DNA of 64,000 nt, taken from Hofstenia miamia (lineage: Eukaryota; Xenacoelomorpha; Acoela; Hofsteniidae). Shown here piece after piece: positions 10,183 through 25,100 of this stretch; the stretch's first letter is position 1, and the number at the start of each line of letters is the position of its first letter. The DNA lies in contig CABFPE010000017.1 of the NCBI GenBank assembly GCA_900660155.1, positions 2,597,525 to 2,661,524 of the forward strand, in the 5' to 3' direction. The notes under the pieces are model-generated. The model saw only the letters and a program-made list of their open reading frames with translations, had not been told where the DNA came from and made no database searches. Both the position numbers and the translations under genes were made by a program.

Positions 10183-13100
10183 CTAAATTTAAAAACTCTT
10201 TTAAAATAAAAAATTAAAATTATTTATGAAAACCACGAAATTTTTGATGTTTGTGACCCAGTCTACATTTCAAATGTAATCGTTTCACTAAAATTATTTA
10301 CAGTATTCAAATATTAAACGGCCCCAAATTCACCAATAGCCACCATTTGATCAAATTTTGAATGAAATGTGCATTCATTCTCTTTAATTTTGACTATAAA
10401 TATTATTGTTGAAACCTTGTGAATAAGAAAAACTAACAGAAAATAGAGAAGATACTGTCATATATAGGAATATAACAAATGAATGCCCGGATAAAAGGAG
10501 CAAATATGGCAGCGGTTAATGTGTACACGCTGTCAAATATTGACTTGCAAGTACAGTAAACCTCTTCTGTAGACGTTCTGTAATATGGTATTACTGTGAT
10601 GTTTGAAAGTAGTATGCGAAATAAGCTTTTTTTGCACATTTGATGGAGGGGAAGTTTATTGTGAGATGTTATTTAGTTTGTGAAACATGCTATTAGAGCA
10701 GACAATACTTCAAAAAACTTTTGTCACACGATAGATTCTGGGTGTTATCTTAATATATAACATAATAATAAATTATTGCGCTAAATGGATCTGCATTTTT
10801 ATTTCCTTTCTAAATATTTTGCACGACAAAGCAATCCACATTGTAGTGGTGCTTGTTTTCAAAGGATATATGATATATTTTGGGGCAATTTGCGTTTTAT
10901 TCACCTTGAAATCAACAAATTATATGGGTGAATAAATGCAAATCGCCACAAAATCTATCAAGCACTGGCTTTTAACAAAGACCACTTTAATAAACATTGC
11001 TTCGCCATATTTGATTTGGAAATGAAAAATGCAGTCCCATTTAGGGCAATCACTAAAAACATTTTTATGCCATGTATTAAAAAAAATGATGTAATCCTAA
11101 TAAAATGTCACAGACTGTATATTGAAGAAGAAAATATTGCAGTAATGATTGCACAATATAAAATAAATTTGCAGGCCTATTTTAACAAAGCGCGGATTTA
11201 TCAAAAAGCTTACCACATACCAATTTATGCAAAATTAGAAAATTATATCTTCATTTATGTTTCTTAAATTTTTGCCCGCTTCCGAAAAATTGCATTGAAA
11301 TGTGTAATACCTCCGCAATTGAAAAAATTAAAATACATGTAGATGAAAACTTATGATACACCTATTTACAGAAATGCACATTTGTTGTCTGAAACTTGAA
11401 TCTAAGCATCTCAGAGGTATCTCGTAAAATGTGTAAATCTATTTGCGTGCAGTTTTTCAGTACAATCAAAGCTCGGTTAAGCTATGCTATTAAATCCTAA
11501 ATGTTAGAATTTAACTACATTTGACATTTTTCTATTACTTGAAAGCATTAACACGAAAAAACGCGCTCTGAATATTAGTATTTACCTGAATATTTTCTTC
11601 TAAATTTGATTTGGAAGGTCGAGGTGGCGATTGTCGCTCATATCTTTCATAGCGCACAGGTGTACTGACGTTTCGACTAAAACAAAATAAACATCTATTT
11701 AAAAAATAATCATTCATACAGCACAACATATCGATATATGTAACCCGCTGTAATTGCCACCACGATTATCAAAATCAGTCCGCAGAAAAAAATCACAACG
11801 CCGAGCTCTAAAATAAACATTAAGTTTTTATAACATAATTTACCATGTCAATTATAGGTAACATTTATATAATTAGCTACTGTGAGAACATTGTAGCAAT
11901 GTCCCCCAGATGAAATGTTTGTAATTGATCAAACAACTATAATCCACCCAAAATACAGAAAATATTTGTGTTTATACCTAGAAACTCCAGAAAAATAATG
12001 TTCGATTTGATTTAGAAATACCAAAACTAAATTCATATTTCAGAGAATGATTTTAAACAATATGAAAATGAAGTCATTTGGTAAACACCATCTAACGGAT
12101 GAGATACACTTATAGACAGAAATGTAAACCATAACATATCTTAGCAAAGTATCAATATTCTGCTTCGTTGCAATCATTTGCAATATAGAGCTTTGTCCAT
12201 AAACCTTAGAAGTTACTAAAACTGCTAAAGAATTATCAATTTTTGCAAGTTTTTGGATGATGAAGTAACTGAAGTAATATGAAATTTTTTATATTTGTTG
12301 AATACTACACGAAGTTTATTTTTTCAGTAGAAATCTACTAATGAGGAAAGTTTTCATTTGCATTTGTTAGGTTAAACCTTTAGTTTATACTATAGATTGA
12401 CTGGTTTATCAGAAAATATTAAATATAGAAGTGGGGAAAGTTTTCAAATATTTTTATCGCTGGTTTGCAAGAATCAAGTTTGTGCCCGCAATTGCAAACA
12501 CTAGCTGTACATTTAATTTAAAATACAAAATTCTTACCAAAATTAGAGCGTTCGGTGTCAATATAACTGAGACTAATAGGACAGTCTTCATTTCGGCTAC
12601 TTTTGCATCTAAGTCAAATAATTATGCAATTTTGCTTGTATGATGCTAACTGGGGCGCGGAATTTGAGTAAGAAATTAATACATAGTTTCAGAAAATTTT
12701 ATTCAATGCTTGCATTCCAAATGCAAACTGAATTCCACTGAAAGTGCTCAACAAAATTGACGGATATCGAAAAAATATCAACTTCCATGGTTAACAAGAA
12801 TGCCAATTTGGGTTATATTTGGTTAGGGTTGTATTGCGCAATTTTCCCAAATTCATATTTTGAACAGACGCAATTTTTCAAAATACTTGAAAGTTGGGAT
12901 TTTCCGTTGACATTTGTCATTGCATTTATAACAATACATGGCTATGTCTTCCCTAGCTACAAGAGTTTCACCACTCAGTACAACGCAATTCTCAGTCTCC
13001 TTTCAAGTTTGTCCGTTACAGTTAAAACTTTTGATTAATGGGCGGTCACAGTCATTGTTCGTAAATGTCGATTTATAGAATAAGACATTTAATTGCTATA

Positions 13101-16100
13101 CCGAAGGTGTAGCTCTATAAAACTTTAAGTGGACTTGGTTATTAAGTTTCAGATTAAAAATTGAGTTATTGATAGAAACATTGCGCACTAAATGTTGGGC
13201 TTTAATATCTAGCTATCTCAAGCCAATATTTCCGATCTTCACTTAAAATATTCCGGCACTGTTTCAAAAAAGTTAATTCTAAAAAGTATTTAGTAAATTG
13301 GGATTACACTTACCGACTTTAGCACTTAGCTTTCAAATTTTAAAAGCGTAGATTTTGGAAAACCAGAGTTGTAACCGGGCCGTGATTTCAAGCCCGGCTC
13401 GGGCCCTTTAATCCATAAACCAAGCCCACTCTGCCCATTGCAACTGGTAATATTCAGACATAGGCCCGCCCTGCCCCGTCCCAGGCCCGTCATATCCAAA
13501 ACCATAAGATTTTTGGAAAAAATAAGCGTATCTTTGAAAATACTAAAATGAAATCATTTTTGCATCAACTCCACTTTTTTACAATAAAATGCCACGATCA
13601 ATGCTGCTGTTTACTTGAAGACTACGTAGGGAAATGTACTACCATGATGAAAGTGTGCAACTGGGAATTATTTCAACATGGTGCGCCTGGGCATACCTCA
13701 ACGGTTTTATCAGAACGGAGTTGAGGTATAGGATATGTGGCCAAGTAGTTCTCCAGACCTCACCCCCATTGAAAACAGGTGGGGAAGTATAAAAAAGGTT
13801 GGTAATCCGCGACCTACCTCTCATGATTATTTGATCACTAAAATTAAACAAGTCTGGTACAAGGAAATCAGTCAGGATTACTGCATGGAATTTAGTAGAA
13901 TCCATACGAAAAACACTGTTTTCGCAACACAGGGGGGGGGGGGNNNNNNNNNNNNNNNNNNNNNNNNNNNNNNNNNNNNNNNNNNNNNNNNNNNNNNNNN
14001 NNNNNNNNNNNNNNNNNNNNNNNNNNNNNNNNNNNNNNNNNNNNNNNNNNNNNNNNNNNNNNNNNNNNNNNNNNNNNNNNNNNNNNNNNNNNNNNNNAGG
14101 GGGGGGGGGGGTACCACAAATAACAAAATGACTTGACATCTTAAGATGAAATGGAATAGAATATTTTACTAATAAGTTAAATCAAATACCTGCACTCTTT
14201 ACCATAAAAACAAAGCCCAAATTTACAATTATTTCCATCACATTGATTTTGTTCAGCTTCTAAATTATTGCTTAAGTTATAACTAATTTGTAACTAGATA
14301 AAGTAGTGTTAGTTAATTTAAATTGAAGTATAATAAAAATTATAATAGTTAAGAGTTAAAGCAAATTATTGATTATATGTATATAAAGTCTACAAACTAA
14401 AACATGATAAAAATACTTACAAAACTATTTACATATGCATTACATTAATTAGAGCAGTTTAAAAATAATTCGACCGTGCATTGAGCTTGTTATTTATGCC
14501 CAATAATTTTTGTTTATTCAATAAAATTTGTTCGATTTTTCCTTGAAGAGTTTATTATTTTCTTACATTTTATATCGATTCTTAATTCATTTCATAAGAT
14601 TGCACATCTGAATGAAAATGCATCTTGACGATTATTAATACTAAAAAGTGTTTTGTTCCTTTTATTGATTGTGATGTATTTAATAAAAAAACTTAATGAA
14701 CTTATTTCATGAACAAATTTATGAATCATACATAAAGCGCTTATACTGAATAAAGTAAGTCGAGGTCAAGATCTTATATGATGATCTTAATTGCGGTATG
14801 GCCTCATGCTTGTCAAAATAATTCAGTGTTCTAAATTGTCCAGTTAAAAATTTTTGATAGTGATGAACGTTTTTGCGATGTTGTATTTTGGGAAGAGAAA
14901 TGCACAGTAAATTGACTCAGGACAAATGAATTAATTAGTTCTACATGAAACGTGTTTCTTATATGACGTAAATTGTACAAATACTTGACTCCAGATGCCA
15001 TTTTTTCAATATTTGGGAAAGAAAATTATTTGATTTTAAGTCATTGTCTATTATTACACCAAGGTAATTTACACATGTGCTTTGAATAATTTCAGTATCA
15101 CAAACATTAATTTTAATATTTTCAATAGAATTTCTTTGTTCTTTGGATGAAAAAATAATGTAGAAGGAGAGACACTACGACTAAATTAATATGTAAAAGA
15201 GCAACCTAAGGGTTCGCTACTGGAAGTCACTATGGAGTTAAAGTATACAAGTATCATAAGCGTATTTAAACATATATCTGTTTTCCAAGGATTTTGAAAC
15301 ATTTATGTATAAATGCTAATAGAATGAGACCTAATACAGTTCTTTATGGTACACCTAAATTTTTAATAGCATATTCTGACTAAAATGTTTTCAATTTTTA
15401 ATCGTTGTTTGCGATTGCTTAGAAAACTCATAAAATTTATTGCATTGACTAAAAACCTTGGCACCTTAACTTTTCTTTTAAAATATCTGGAAATTCAGTG
15501 AGCTAAAAACATTATTTAAATCAAGTAACGCTACTGCTGTGAACAAATATTTAATTTTTTCTGTGATTGATAAAATCCCATCAGATGTGCTTAATTTAGG
15601 TCGAAATTCAAATTTATTGCTTGGTAAAATTTGATTGTCATTAATACATTTGTACATTTGCGAAGCTAAAAGCTTTTCAAATATTTTTGAGAAAGTGTGT
15701 CGATAGTTCATGGTAGTTAGCGGTTCTCCTTTTTTAAATACTGGTGAAATATAGGATTGTTTTAATAGGAAAATCATTTATAATGGTTTGATTAAATGCT
15801 ACAAGCAGGTATTCACTAAAAATGTAAAAATATTTTTTAATTATCCAACATGGTAGGTTAGTGGACCCACGAGATTTATTATTATTTAGCTTATTTACAA
15901 CACTTTTGAGCTCATAATAGGAAATTAAGTTGAAATGAAACTTTCTTTCTAATACTAGGTTGTTGGGATGAAAAGTTTCTATTTATTCAAATTTAAAATT
16001 GAATTTACCCATATTTTTAAAATTTCTGTATGAAATATTTGCGATATCCTTGTTCTTGTATGTCCTATTTACATATTAAATTGCTTCAATATTAATATTT

Positions 16101-19100
16101 AGTGCTTTGGTTCTCCCAATGTATTTATTAAGAAAATTCCATTTCTCCTAGATTTTCTTAGTCGTTTGAAGTAATCGTTTTCCTCAGATTTGCAGCTCCG
16201 TTTGATTAATTGCTTAGCCTCCTCATATTAAGTATTATGATTATCATAATAAAATATATTTTTAGTCCGCAGATTTACATTTACAATTTCAATTTAAAAT
16301 ACTGCTCATGTGCTGCATGAACTGATTTCCCTGAGTTCTGCAATATGGAACATGTGATTTCATTGTGCTGAGGACAGTTCAATAGTAACATATATTTCAC
16401 GTCATTGTGGATTAGATAACAGCTAACGAAATAATTTTTCACTGAATTGAAGTTGCCTATATCTTGGATTACATTTAAAGAATTTCTATCACCTCATATT
16501 CTTTCAGCGTGCTTGATAACAAATCGGATTTCATAGCCAAGAATTTTCGGAAGTTTGTTGTTACTCTTAATAAGTCACATTCAATGTGAAAACAAATTAT
16601 GGACTGCTATCAGCGTTTAGTCTATTTGATGTGCTTAACCCTCTGAGAAAGTGAAGATATTATAATACAAGGGTTACAGTACCCAGTATTATTCAGATTC
16701 TATTCAATGTAATGTTCATCAATTAACAACTTGTTATAATCACAATATAAAAAGTTATAGTTAGCCACAGATACTCTTCAAATATGATTATAACTTCATA
16801 AAGCCGTACCAAATAATTTAGTTTTTTAACCGAAGTTATGCGGTAAGTTCTTGATGAAAAAACCAGGAATTTTAACTGAACATTATTTTTGCCAATTGCT
16901 TCCCTGCATTTGTAGTGACAAGTGGATCAACTTAAATTTACATGTAAGCTATACTGTACATGTACAACTTTCTCATACGCAAGGTTCCGTCAGTGTGGTG
17001 GGCGGGTTAAATATTTCTGGTATATTTCCAGTAAAAACGGAAGATGGAAAAGGTGTAAATTTGTTCATTATATTTCCATTTCCATTTAATTGCCATGGAA
17101 CTCAAAATTCATGGATATAGCTTGGAAATAAAATTTATACATAAGGCAAAGTCTGTATAATTGATGTAAATGGGAAATTGTAAAATGAAATGTTATAAAA
17201 TGTAAATACAAATAATAGAGTCGTTAACATACCTTGCGAATGATCAGCAACATTCGATGAGTTATCTAAAATATTCAAATAGGTACTAAAAATGCATACT
17301 TAGAAATTGCATCGAATACTATATGGAAATTAGCGAAATAAACGGAGAACCTACAAGTACACGTTTTGATATTCTCGTCAATGCCATTTTCACAATCTTG
17401 GTGTCCATCGCAGATATATTTTTTCAAAATGCATTTACTGTTTCCGCATTCAAAATGATCTTCACCGCAGCCCATGCATTTTCCCTCATCAGATTTGTCT
17501 TTGCACTCAATCATTCCATTACAGAAAATATCAATGGATTTGCATTTACCATCACATTTAAACTCATGAAGGTTGCAGCCTTCTAAAATATTATGATAAT
17601 ACAATATTATTCTGTAAGAACACCGTCCGTCATGCGATGTGCATTTAAAATACAAGTTATCAAAGACCTCAAAATGCAAAGCTGCAAATTAGTTAGAGAA
17701 TTTCTACATCTCAATATTTTTTAATTGCTGCAGTCATAATTGCTATTTGAAATACATGTTTCCAACATTTATTTAGCACTTTGAAATATTTTTCGTATAA
17801 TTTATGTCGCCAAAGCGTTTTCTTAGAAATTTGAAAAATCAACAAGTGAGTATCATTGTCAGAACAAAGGATTGCAGTTTATTTTTTAATTTAGATTTCA
17901 GAAATTGGCTCTTGTAATGAAATTTAAGTGCCTACTTACAGTTTGTACTCGTTTAATCTAATATTTCTCAAAGAATATTCAAATATTTTAACCTCTGAAA
18001 AACTAAAAATATGGTTAACAAGGTGAGTCCGGGTTTTCTTTAAAAAGCAATTTCCAATGGAAATTATGCACTACTTTAAATTAATCAAAATTCCCTACCC
18101 TTAACTTTTGCCTAAGCCTAGTGAAAAATTAAGTCAATATTAAGAAACGTATTTACTTGTCCAAAGCTAATACAGTTTAGAACATTTTAGTGATTGACGA
18201 CATTTTTAATAAAGCGAACGTCCTATTTGGGTTTGATTAGATTTATTATAATAGAAATATAAAGTATTTGAGTAATTTTGGGTGAAAGATTGGGCTTGAC
18301 AAAATATTAGTTAATATACTTTTATGCATGTCAGGGAAATTTGACGATATATAATAATTCTCTTTGGCATGGAAAACTCAATTCATATTTAAACTAAACC
18401 CTGTTTTTATGGAGCTTGACGTCACTACTACTCATAGCGTAGAAAACTAAGTTGATTATCAAAAAACATTTGCACATTCAAGTGTTAGCTCTTCTGCATA
18501 TGGATGCCATGCAACAAAGAAATTTAATAACATTTTTCAAAATGCACTTAAGGTGGCAACCAATCACAAGAATTTTTATAAGTTTCTTGCTTATAAGCAG
18601 TAATAGTGTATTTCTTTCACGTTGCAACAATTTGAGATTAATGCAGAAAAGCTCATCACAAAAATACCACTGTTGACTAGCAGGGTGTAAAACTATAGAA
18701 ATAAGCTTTAATTTCTAAAAGAAAGAATTTTGAATAATTTAAAATGTCGTTTAAAAATGCAAGAAATTAATCTCCAGATTTTTAAGAAAGTTTTAAAATC
18801 TATAGCTAATGTTCAAGTAATCAGGAGATATAAGGCCAATGAGACAAACGACTAAACTTAACTATTTTATTTTGATAACCCACCCAACCTCATTGAGTCA
18901 TACCATGCTCAAAGTCAGAGGTCGTGGTGCCGAAGGATTTGTGATTGAACAGTTTTTATCCAAAAACCCTAACCCAAATCACTATAAAAGTTATTTACTG
19001 CCTTGACTTTTCCCACGTTGAATTTTTTAGTTTCAATTTACATTTGTGTCAATTTAAAAGTAGGCTTGTACGTGTATTAAATTTAAAAAATGTTTTTCAA

Positions 19101-22100
19101 ATACAAAATTTAGGTGTTTTTACTGTAATGATTTCACAATGAACCAATTTTATGCTTGCATTTTGGGATGATGCATGCAGGTGTCTTTAGCAAATCTAAG
19201 TGGTATACCCAACACTAACACCAAAAGTTAAACATCAAACCTCAAATATGGGTTAGCAAAAGCAACACTACTAAAAATTAATTTACTGCCTAGACAACGA
19301 TTGCATTGGTCATTATCTTACGGTAAATAAGAAACCGTAAGGGGTGATAAAATGACAAATTTGATAATTGTTTTTAAACTGTGCTTACTTTTAAAAGATT
19401 CATCCACTCCATTGTCACAGTCCTGCAGTCCATCTGATATTTTGCTACGTTGAATACAGTTCCCGATATTACCTACGAGACACCTTACTTCATGTGGTTG
19501 ACATTTTAAGCATGAATGAGGACTCTCATCTTCCCCATGGCCACAGTCATCTCGTCCATCACAGAGTTTTGTTTTGGGAATGCACAATCCAGACTGGTAG
19601 CAATTGAATTCTGAGTTCTTACAAACTCTATCTAAATAGTTAAAAGTGTACACTAAATCCATCCCTCTCATTTGGACAAATGTCATTTGCGATTGAATTA
19701 TACACCAGGAGGACAAATGAAATTTTATGAATCACTTAAATTTCATGCATATGTATATAAAATAAAAATTACATCTACAAGCCCCGTAGTGATATTTTGA
19801 ATAGTAGCCGGTCAAGCAGTAGCATTTCTCCTCGTAGCCGTTGTCTATTACACACATACCGTGCCAACCGCAATTTCTTTTGCAATATAATGGTACTAAA
19901 ATAAATTAACTAGGTCTCTGATAAAAACAAATAACAGATAAACTTTTCACATTTTAAAAATGCACAACGTTTATACTACAGATTTCGTACCCAACTCGGA
20001 CTCGAATGTACATACCCAACCCATACCATTTCAAAAAAGCTGTTCCCAACCCACATCCATGCGGAGCATAAATGATATACCTTTATACATTTTTTATGCT
20101 GTGTATACATATGTATTTTAATGATTTTTTTTATTTAATTTAGTTGTATATGCATCATTTGTATATTTTATCAATGAGTCTCAGTGAATCTTCAGAAAAT
20201 TACTTGTTCACGTCTGAAATTAATGAGCAATGCACTTCAAAACCACGACATTTACCTGCTAATTCCTTCTCAAATATCATTTTGAATGTCATAGAATGAA
20301 ATATAATTGCATTAATGACAGCTTATTTAGAAAAATAAGTAAAATCATACCGAAAAGTTACCACCACTTTCAAAATTATTTGTCTAACCAAAACGCGCAA
20401 ACTTTTAAAAATACTGCCCCAACCCGTACCCACTCGCGCGCGAGCAGTTTATATATAGGATAATGAAAGAGCTACCTTGATATTTTTGTGAATCGCTAAA
20501 TATTTGGAATGAAGACGTAAATGTTTGATGAAGCATCCATTTCGGATTTTGCATGAGAGTAAAAACAAATCGATTGGTAACATTGAAGACGGTAATATTG
20601 CCAGTAATCGAATATATCATTCTATTAAACGTAAAGGGTAGCTCGACGAATTCACTGGTAATCAGGTCTAAGGAGCCTAAAACCAGATCTGTTACTGTGT
20701 TGATACGTTGTTCCGTTGACAAAAGCATTTTAGATTGGCAGTTTTCACATGATCACAATTCGAAATTGGTTACAAAAATTATTTACAAAAATTTTGTAAT
20801 GTGGATAATTCAGTTGTTTTTAAGAACGACTTAAACATTTAAATAAAAGAACCAAATTTTAGATATAGTTCAATGTTTATCAACCGGGGTCTACATGGAC
20901 CCTAGGAGTACATGTAACTTTCCTGAAAGTCTACATACAAAAAATCACAAGCAGGGTTTCCAACGGTGACATTTTAGTGGTCCATAGGGCAATTCTAGTT
21001 CAGAACGGTTTTCATTACTAAGAATGGAATTCTAGAGAATTGAAATCTTAATTTTTTAGTATTTTCATATTCTAACAAGATACATTATGAATTATTTACT
21101 GATGCACATAAATTTTTCAAGAAATTTAATTGTTAGATAATGTTTTTGTATTAGTTTAGTTTTCTTTCAAAATAAGGTACAATCATTTACTATATCTTTA
21201 TTATTAACAATGCCTCCATTATTTTATTTGCGATATTTTGCAAGGAGGGGCCCAGCTATAAAAATTACTAGTAAAATTGTAAAATATTTAATTAAATCAC
21301 AGTCAACACTGGAAATTTTAAGATGTATTAAATCATTTCCTCATTGAAAAAAAGCTACTTTAATTTTGAATACCATAAATTGTGCAATACAAAATAACAT
21401 TTAGCTGTAATTGTATCATGTATGTATATCTTCGAATGGCACTTTCAAATTGAAAATATATGTTGAGAAAATTGCATTTCAATCTTCAGTTTCCAACAAG
21501 AAATGTTCCACTCTTTGTAACAATTGACAAAAGGTTATACATATATTATTTCACATCATCTATTTCTGTCTTACTTTGTACTTTACCTAAGTGGCACACT
21601 GAATGCATGCGATTAAATAGAGGTCTAAAAAGTACATACTTGAAAAACTGAAAAGACTAGGAAAAATTCAATAAATATAACCGTTTTCCAAAAATTGATT
21701 TTTATAATGGTAATGTATTATGTGAAAACATCAAATACAATACTTTCATTGGTCCAGGTTTATTGTACTTTTTAATATTGATCAAGCTCATCTCCAACTA
21801 CAAAATATGCAAACTAATGTCACTAGAGCTAATATATGCAGATGTCTATTATAATGAAATGTTTTAAAAAAAAATTTTAAATTTCCTGTAAAAATTAATC
21901 AAGTATAATAACCATTCCCATCCCGACCATTTTTTTAAAAAATTTTGTTGTATCAAAGATATTTTCTACAAAAAATGAATATTTTTGAGCAAAATGTCAA
22001 TGACTTAATATGATAAACAGCCATAAAATCAACATTTAAAATTCTATAATATGATTTTGACTGGTTTTCAATATGGTCATAAAAACATGGCCTAAAGCAG

Positions 22101-25100
22101 AAAAATTAAAAAATATTAACTAGGTTTGAAAATCATGTTCGAATATCCTTGGGTCATATTGTCTGAATCATTAAGAATCATTAACGTTTGGTTCGATTTA
22201 TTTAATTCTTACAAAAAGAGACAAATTCAGTGGGTGTGTTGAGAATTAATTGGTAAGAATTATATTATGCATGTATAATGCTTAAAATAAACTATTAATT
22301 ACTTCTATATAAATATTCAGAAAATATAAACATTTAAAACAATTTCAAACCTTCAGCCCGATTGCAACACGACTTCAGCATTGAAATTTTAGCACGACCA
22401 GATCAATTTTGCATCAAAAACTCATTGACGTCTAGCTAATACATATTCTGCACTATCAGATAAACATTTCTTTGTTGTAGGATACAACTATTCTAGTATA
22501 TTAGTAAAAATTTTGAATGATCAATACATCTTAGTTTTATGAATCAATAATACGTTTCTGCGGCTATGGCCGCGGCCACGGTTTAACCATTAGCAGGCCG
22601 TAGCTGCGACCAATGGCAGGCTTCAGCCAAAGATTGCTTTCATTTCTGAACATCGTGATGAACAATTTATTTCCATGATTTGTATTTGTATTTTGTTTTT
22701 AAAACATAGTCGCTTGACCATTTTCTTTAATTGTTCGAACTATAAGTATGTTTTAATCGTTCCATTGAAATTGCAGTATTTCCCTTAGTAGTAGTAAAAA
22801 TGCCGACTACGGCAAAACAATCACAGCTAAAGGCCCTTCAACGGTTAAATCATTATTTCCAACGGTCGGCTAAGGTCAAAATTTATTTTGGCTTCGGCCA
22901 AGAAAATTGACTTAGATTCAAAACACTAGGTGCTTTCCGAGAAATTAGCAAAAAAAGGCAAATAACAAAAATGCTGAGAGAATTTCTTATAAATTGATTC
23001 AATAAGTCCATTATAACCAACAAAAAGTCGAGGTATGCAAAGATCTCAAAAGTATGTCTTTAATGGCAACATTAAACTGAAATGCCTTAAGCATAGCAGT
23101 ATGTCAAATTATATGCTAATTTATATTTTGCCAAAATTAAAGTACGCATATTTAAATTTTCGTAGCTTAATGACTAGACAGTTTTGAATTATTTAATTGT
23201 CATGGCAGTCGTAGTTTTATCACACATTTTTACTTTTTATACCTTCAAGTACTAAAAGGGCATTTTAGTCTCCTGTCACCCAGCAAATATATTAAAACTA
23301 CAAATTTTTGAAAGGCTTTGTAAAAATCTGTGGATCTCTTCCTGCCATTTTTAGCATTGACTATATTTTTCTCCCAAATGCTAATTTTTTTTAAATCGTA
23401 GCATCACAAATGTAAATATTCTTAAATAATGACAATTATGTTAAAACGTTAAACCATTTTGAGGTATTTCTTCAGTGAATGATTTACCCTATAGTAATTA
23501 GTTACATTTGAATTCAAGAAACATGTAGAAAAATCTTACGCAAATTAAAATTTTCCTTGTTTTGTAAATATATTTTACTTCCTTCATAGTCAACAATGAT
23601 TTTCTCCTTGCTCCACAATAAACTCTTCACGATGTAGCAATCGCCATCAAGATCACAAGAAAGAATGAAACGGTGTTTTTTGGAATTGAACGCTTCATAA
23701 ATGAATCTCCTAAAATTATTTACATTGAAGAGAATTAAAAATGTGCCGCAACAACCAAGTTGACGAAATGTAATTTTATATTACTGAAATAAAAACATTT
23801 GCAGTCTCTACATTTATCCGGAAATAACTCAAAATTGCATTTGGACTACATGGTAACCGATTGACAATTTCATAATTAAAATCACACAGGAATCTTTTTC
23901 TGTTATAGATTGCTGGTATAAAAGTTAATTGATCGCTTAAACCTCACTAAAAAGTTAATGTGTATGTATTACAAAAATTAGAACAAACAATTCACTATAA
24001 AAATGTTTTGGAATTCAGAAGTAAAAACGTTAGTATTCAGTTTTCAAATGCATAAAAACGAAGATCTGATTCTACTTTTATTCAGTACTACAATAATGAT
24101 GCACAAACAATAGTGCTTTTAATTTTTTACCAAAAAGATTTCATAATTCGTAAGCGTAAAAAATGTTAAGTCTTCCCAAGCAGAAATTTCGGGAAATGCG
24201 TGTCATCATTGAAACAACATTGTGGGTAGAGAAAAGCTTCTAGACATGATTACTTACAAACTAGGGGCGTATATGGCAGTTATTAGCGAGGATTCTTGGT
24301 AGAATTTTGGAGGCGGTAAGTAAATACTTTTTCTTTTGAGAACGTTATCAGAATATATTGAGACCAAAAACCAATGTAATTCGGAATGGGTTTTTAAACT
24401 TCTCAACACATAACCGCGACGCTAAAAAGTTTAATTATTAAAATAAATATTATAAATGCAATTCAGGAAAAAGTTCAAATTTTAAAATAGGTATGGAATG
24501 AATTAGTAATGGCGTGGATGTCCAGTCGCTTCGAGCGCATTCCTATTTTTATACTGCATTTTCGACATACCGACATTTTGTCAATTGTGCATTTCAATTG
24601 TCTTAAATAAAAAGCAACCAAATCTGATAAGTGATTTACTAAGAGATGGTATTAAAATTCTCAATTAATATTTGCAACAGCTTCAGTTCAAACATTTTTC
24701 TAACGTCATAGCTGGACAATATTTGGAACTCAGTCCTTTAATAAATAAGGAACTGAAATTAGATACAAAAATCCGTGGAAGCCTAAGCCCAATTTATATT
24801 ATATATATATCAAACATTGAAGATTTTTAAAATAACCTTTTCCGTTAATAGTTATTCACAAGTTTTGCTCTAGAATTGGCAGTTATAGAAGAAACATGTT
24901 AGAAAACAAGAACTATCAAATTCCAAAATATACTAAAATTGCACATTATTCTAAAATATATAGGTCATTGCTTGCTTAGGCAGAAGTAACGACAGTTTGT
25001 ATGAAGGTTTCAATATGCCCAGATCAAGACAATCTTAATTCAAATGTGGTCGAATTGGTGAACTACCCAAACAAAGTTTATGATAGGGGATATTGTGTCT

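Noticed and set aside
10540-10605. Minus-strand exon with YYRTSTEEVYCTCKS
   Set aside because: Entered from exon 21 in phase 0 it starts with TAA, and the exon at 10111-10182 gives a better open end with a stop.
12538-12592. A second signal peptide (MKTVLLVSVILTPNALIL) on the minus strand, suggesting another gene start
   Set aside because: It overlaps exon 19 in another frame. The frame CKSSRNEDCPISL... fits the phases on both sides and leads into the TM exon, so the signal-like reading is most likely coincidence.
12757-13038. 93-codon plus-strand ORF
   Set aside because: It is the opposite strand of exon 18 and its surroundings, with no recognisable features.
13639-14139. 166-codon minus-strand ORF across the gap
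   Set aside because: Composed of N and poly-G/C; the real coding trace is the Tc1 fragment on the plus strand.
16851-17120. 89-codon plus-strand ORF
   Set aside because: Antisense shadow of exon 17.
17323-17586. 87-codon hydrophobic plus-strand ORF
   Set aside because: Antisense of LDLa exon 15; its hydrophobicity comes from the complement of Asp/Glu/Lys-rich codons.
23785-23915. Extra exon reading FLCDFNYEIVNRLPCSPNA on the minus strand
   Set aside because: Splice sites are acceptable, but it exits in phase 0 while exon 11 needs phase 2, and exon 10 joins exon 11 directly. Possibly an alternative exon.
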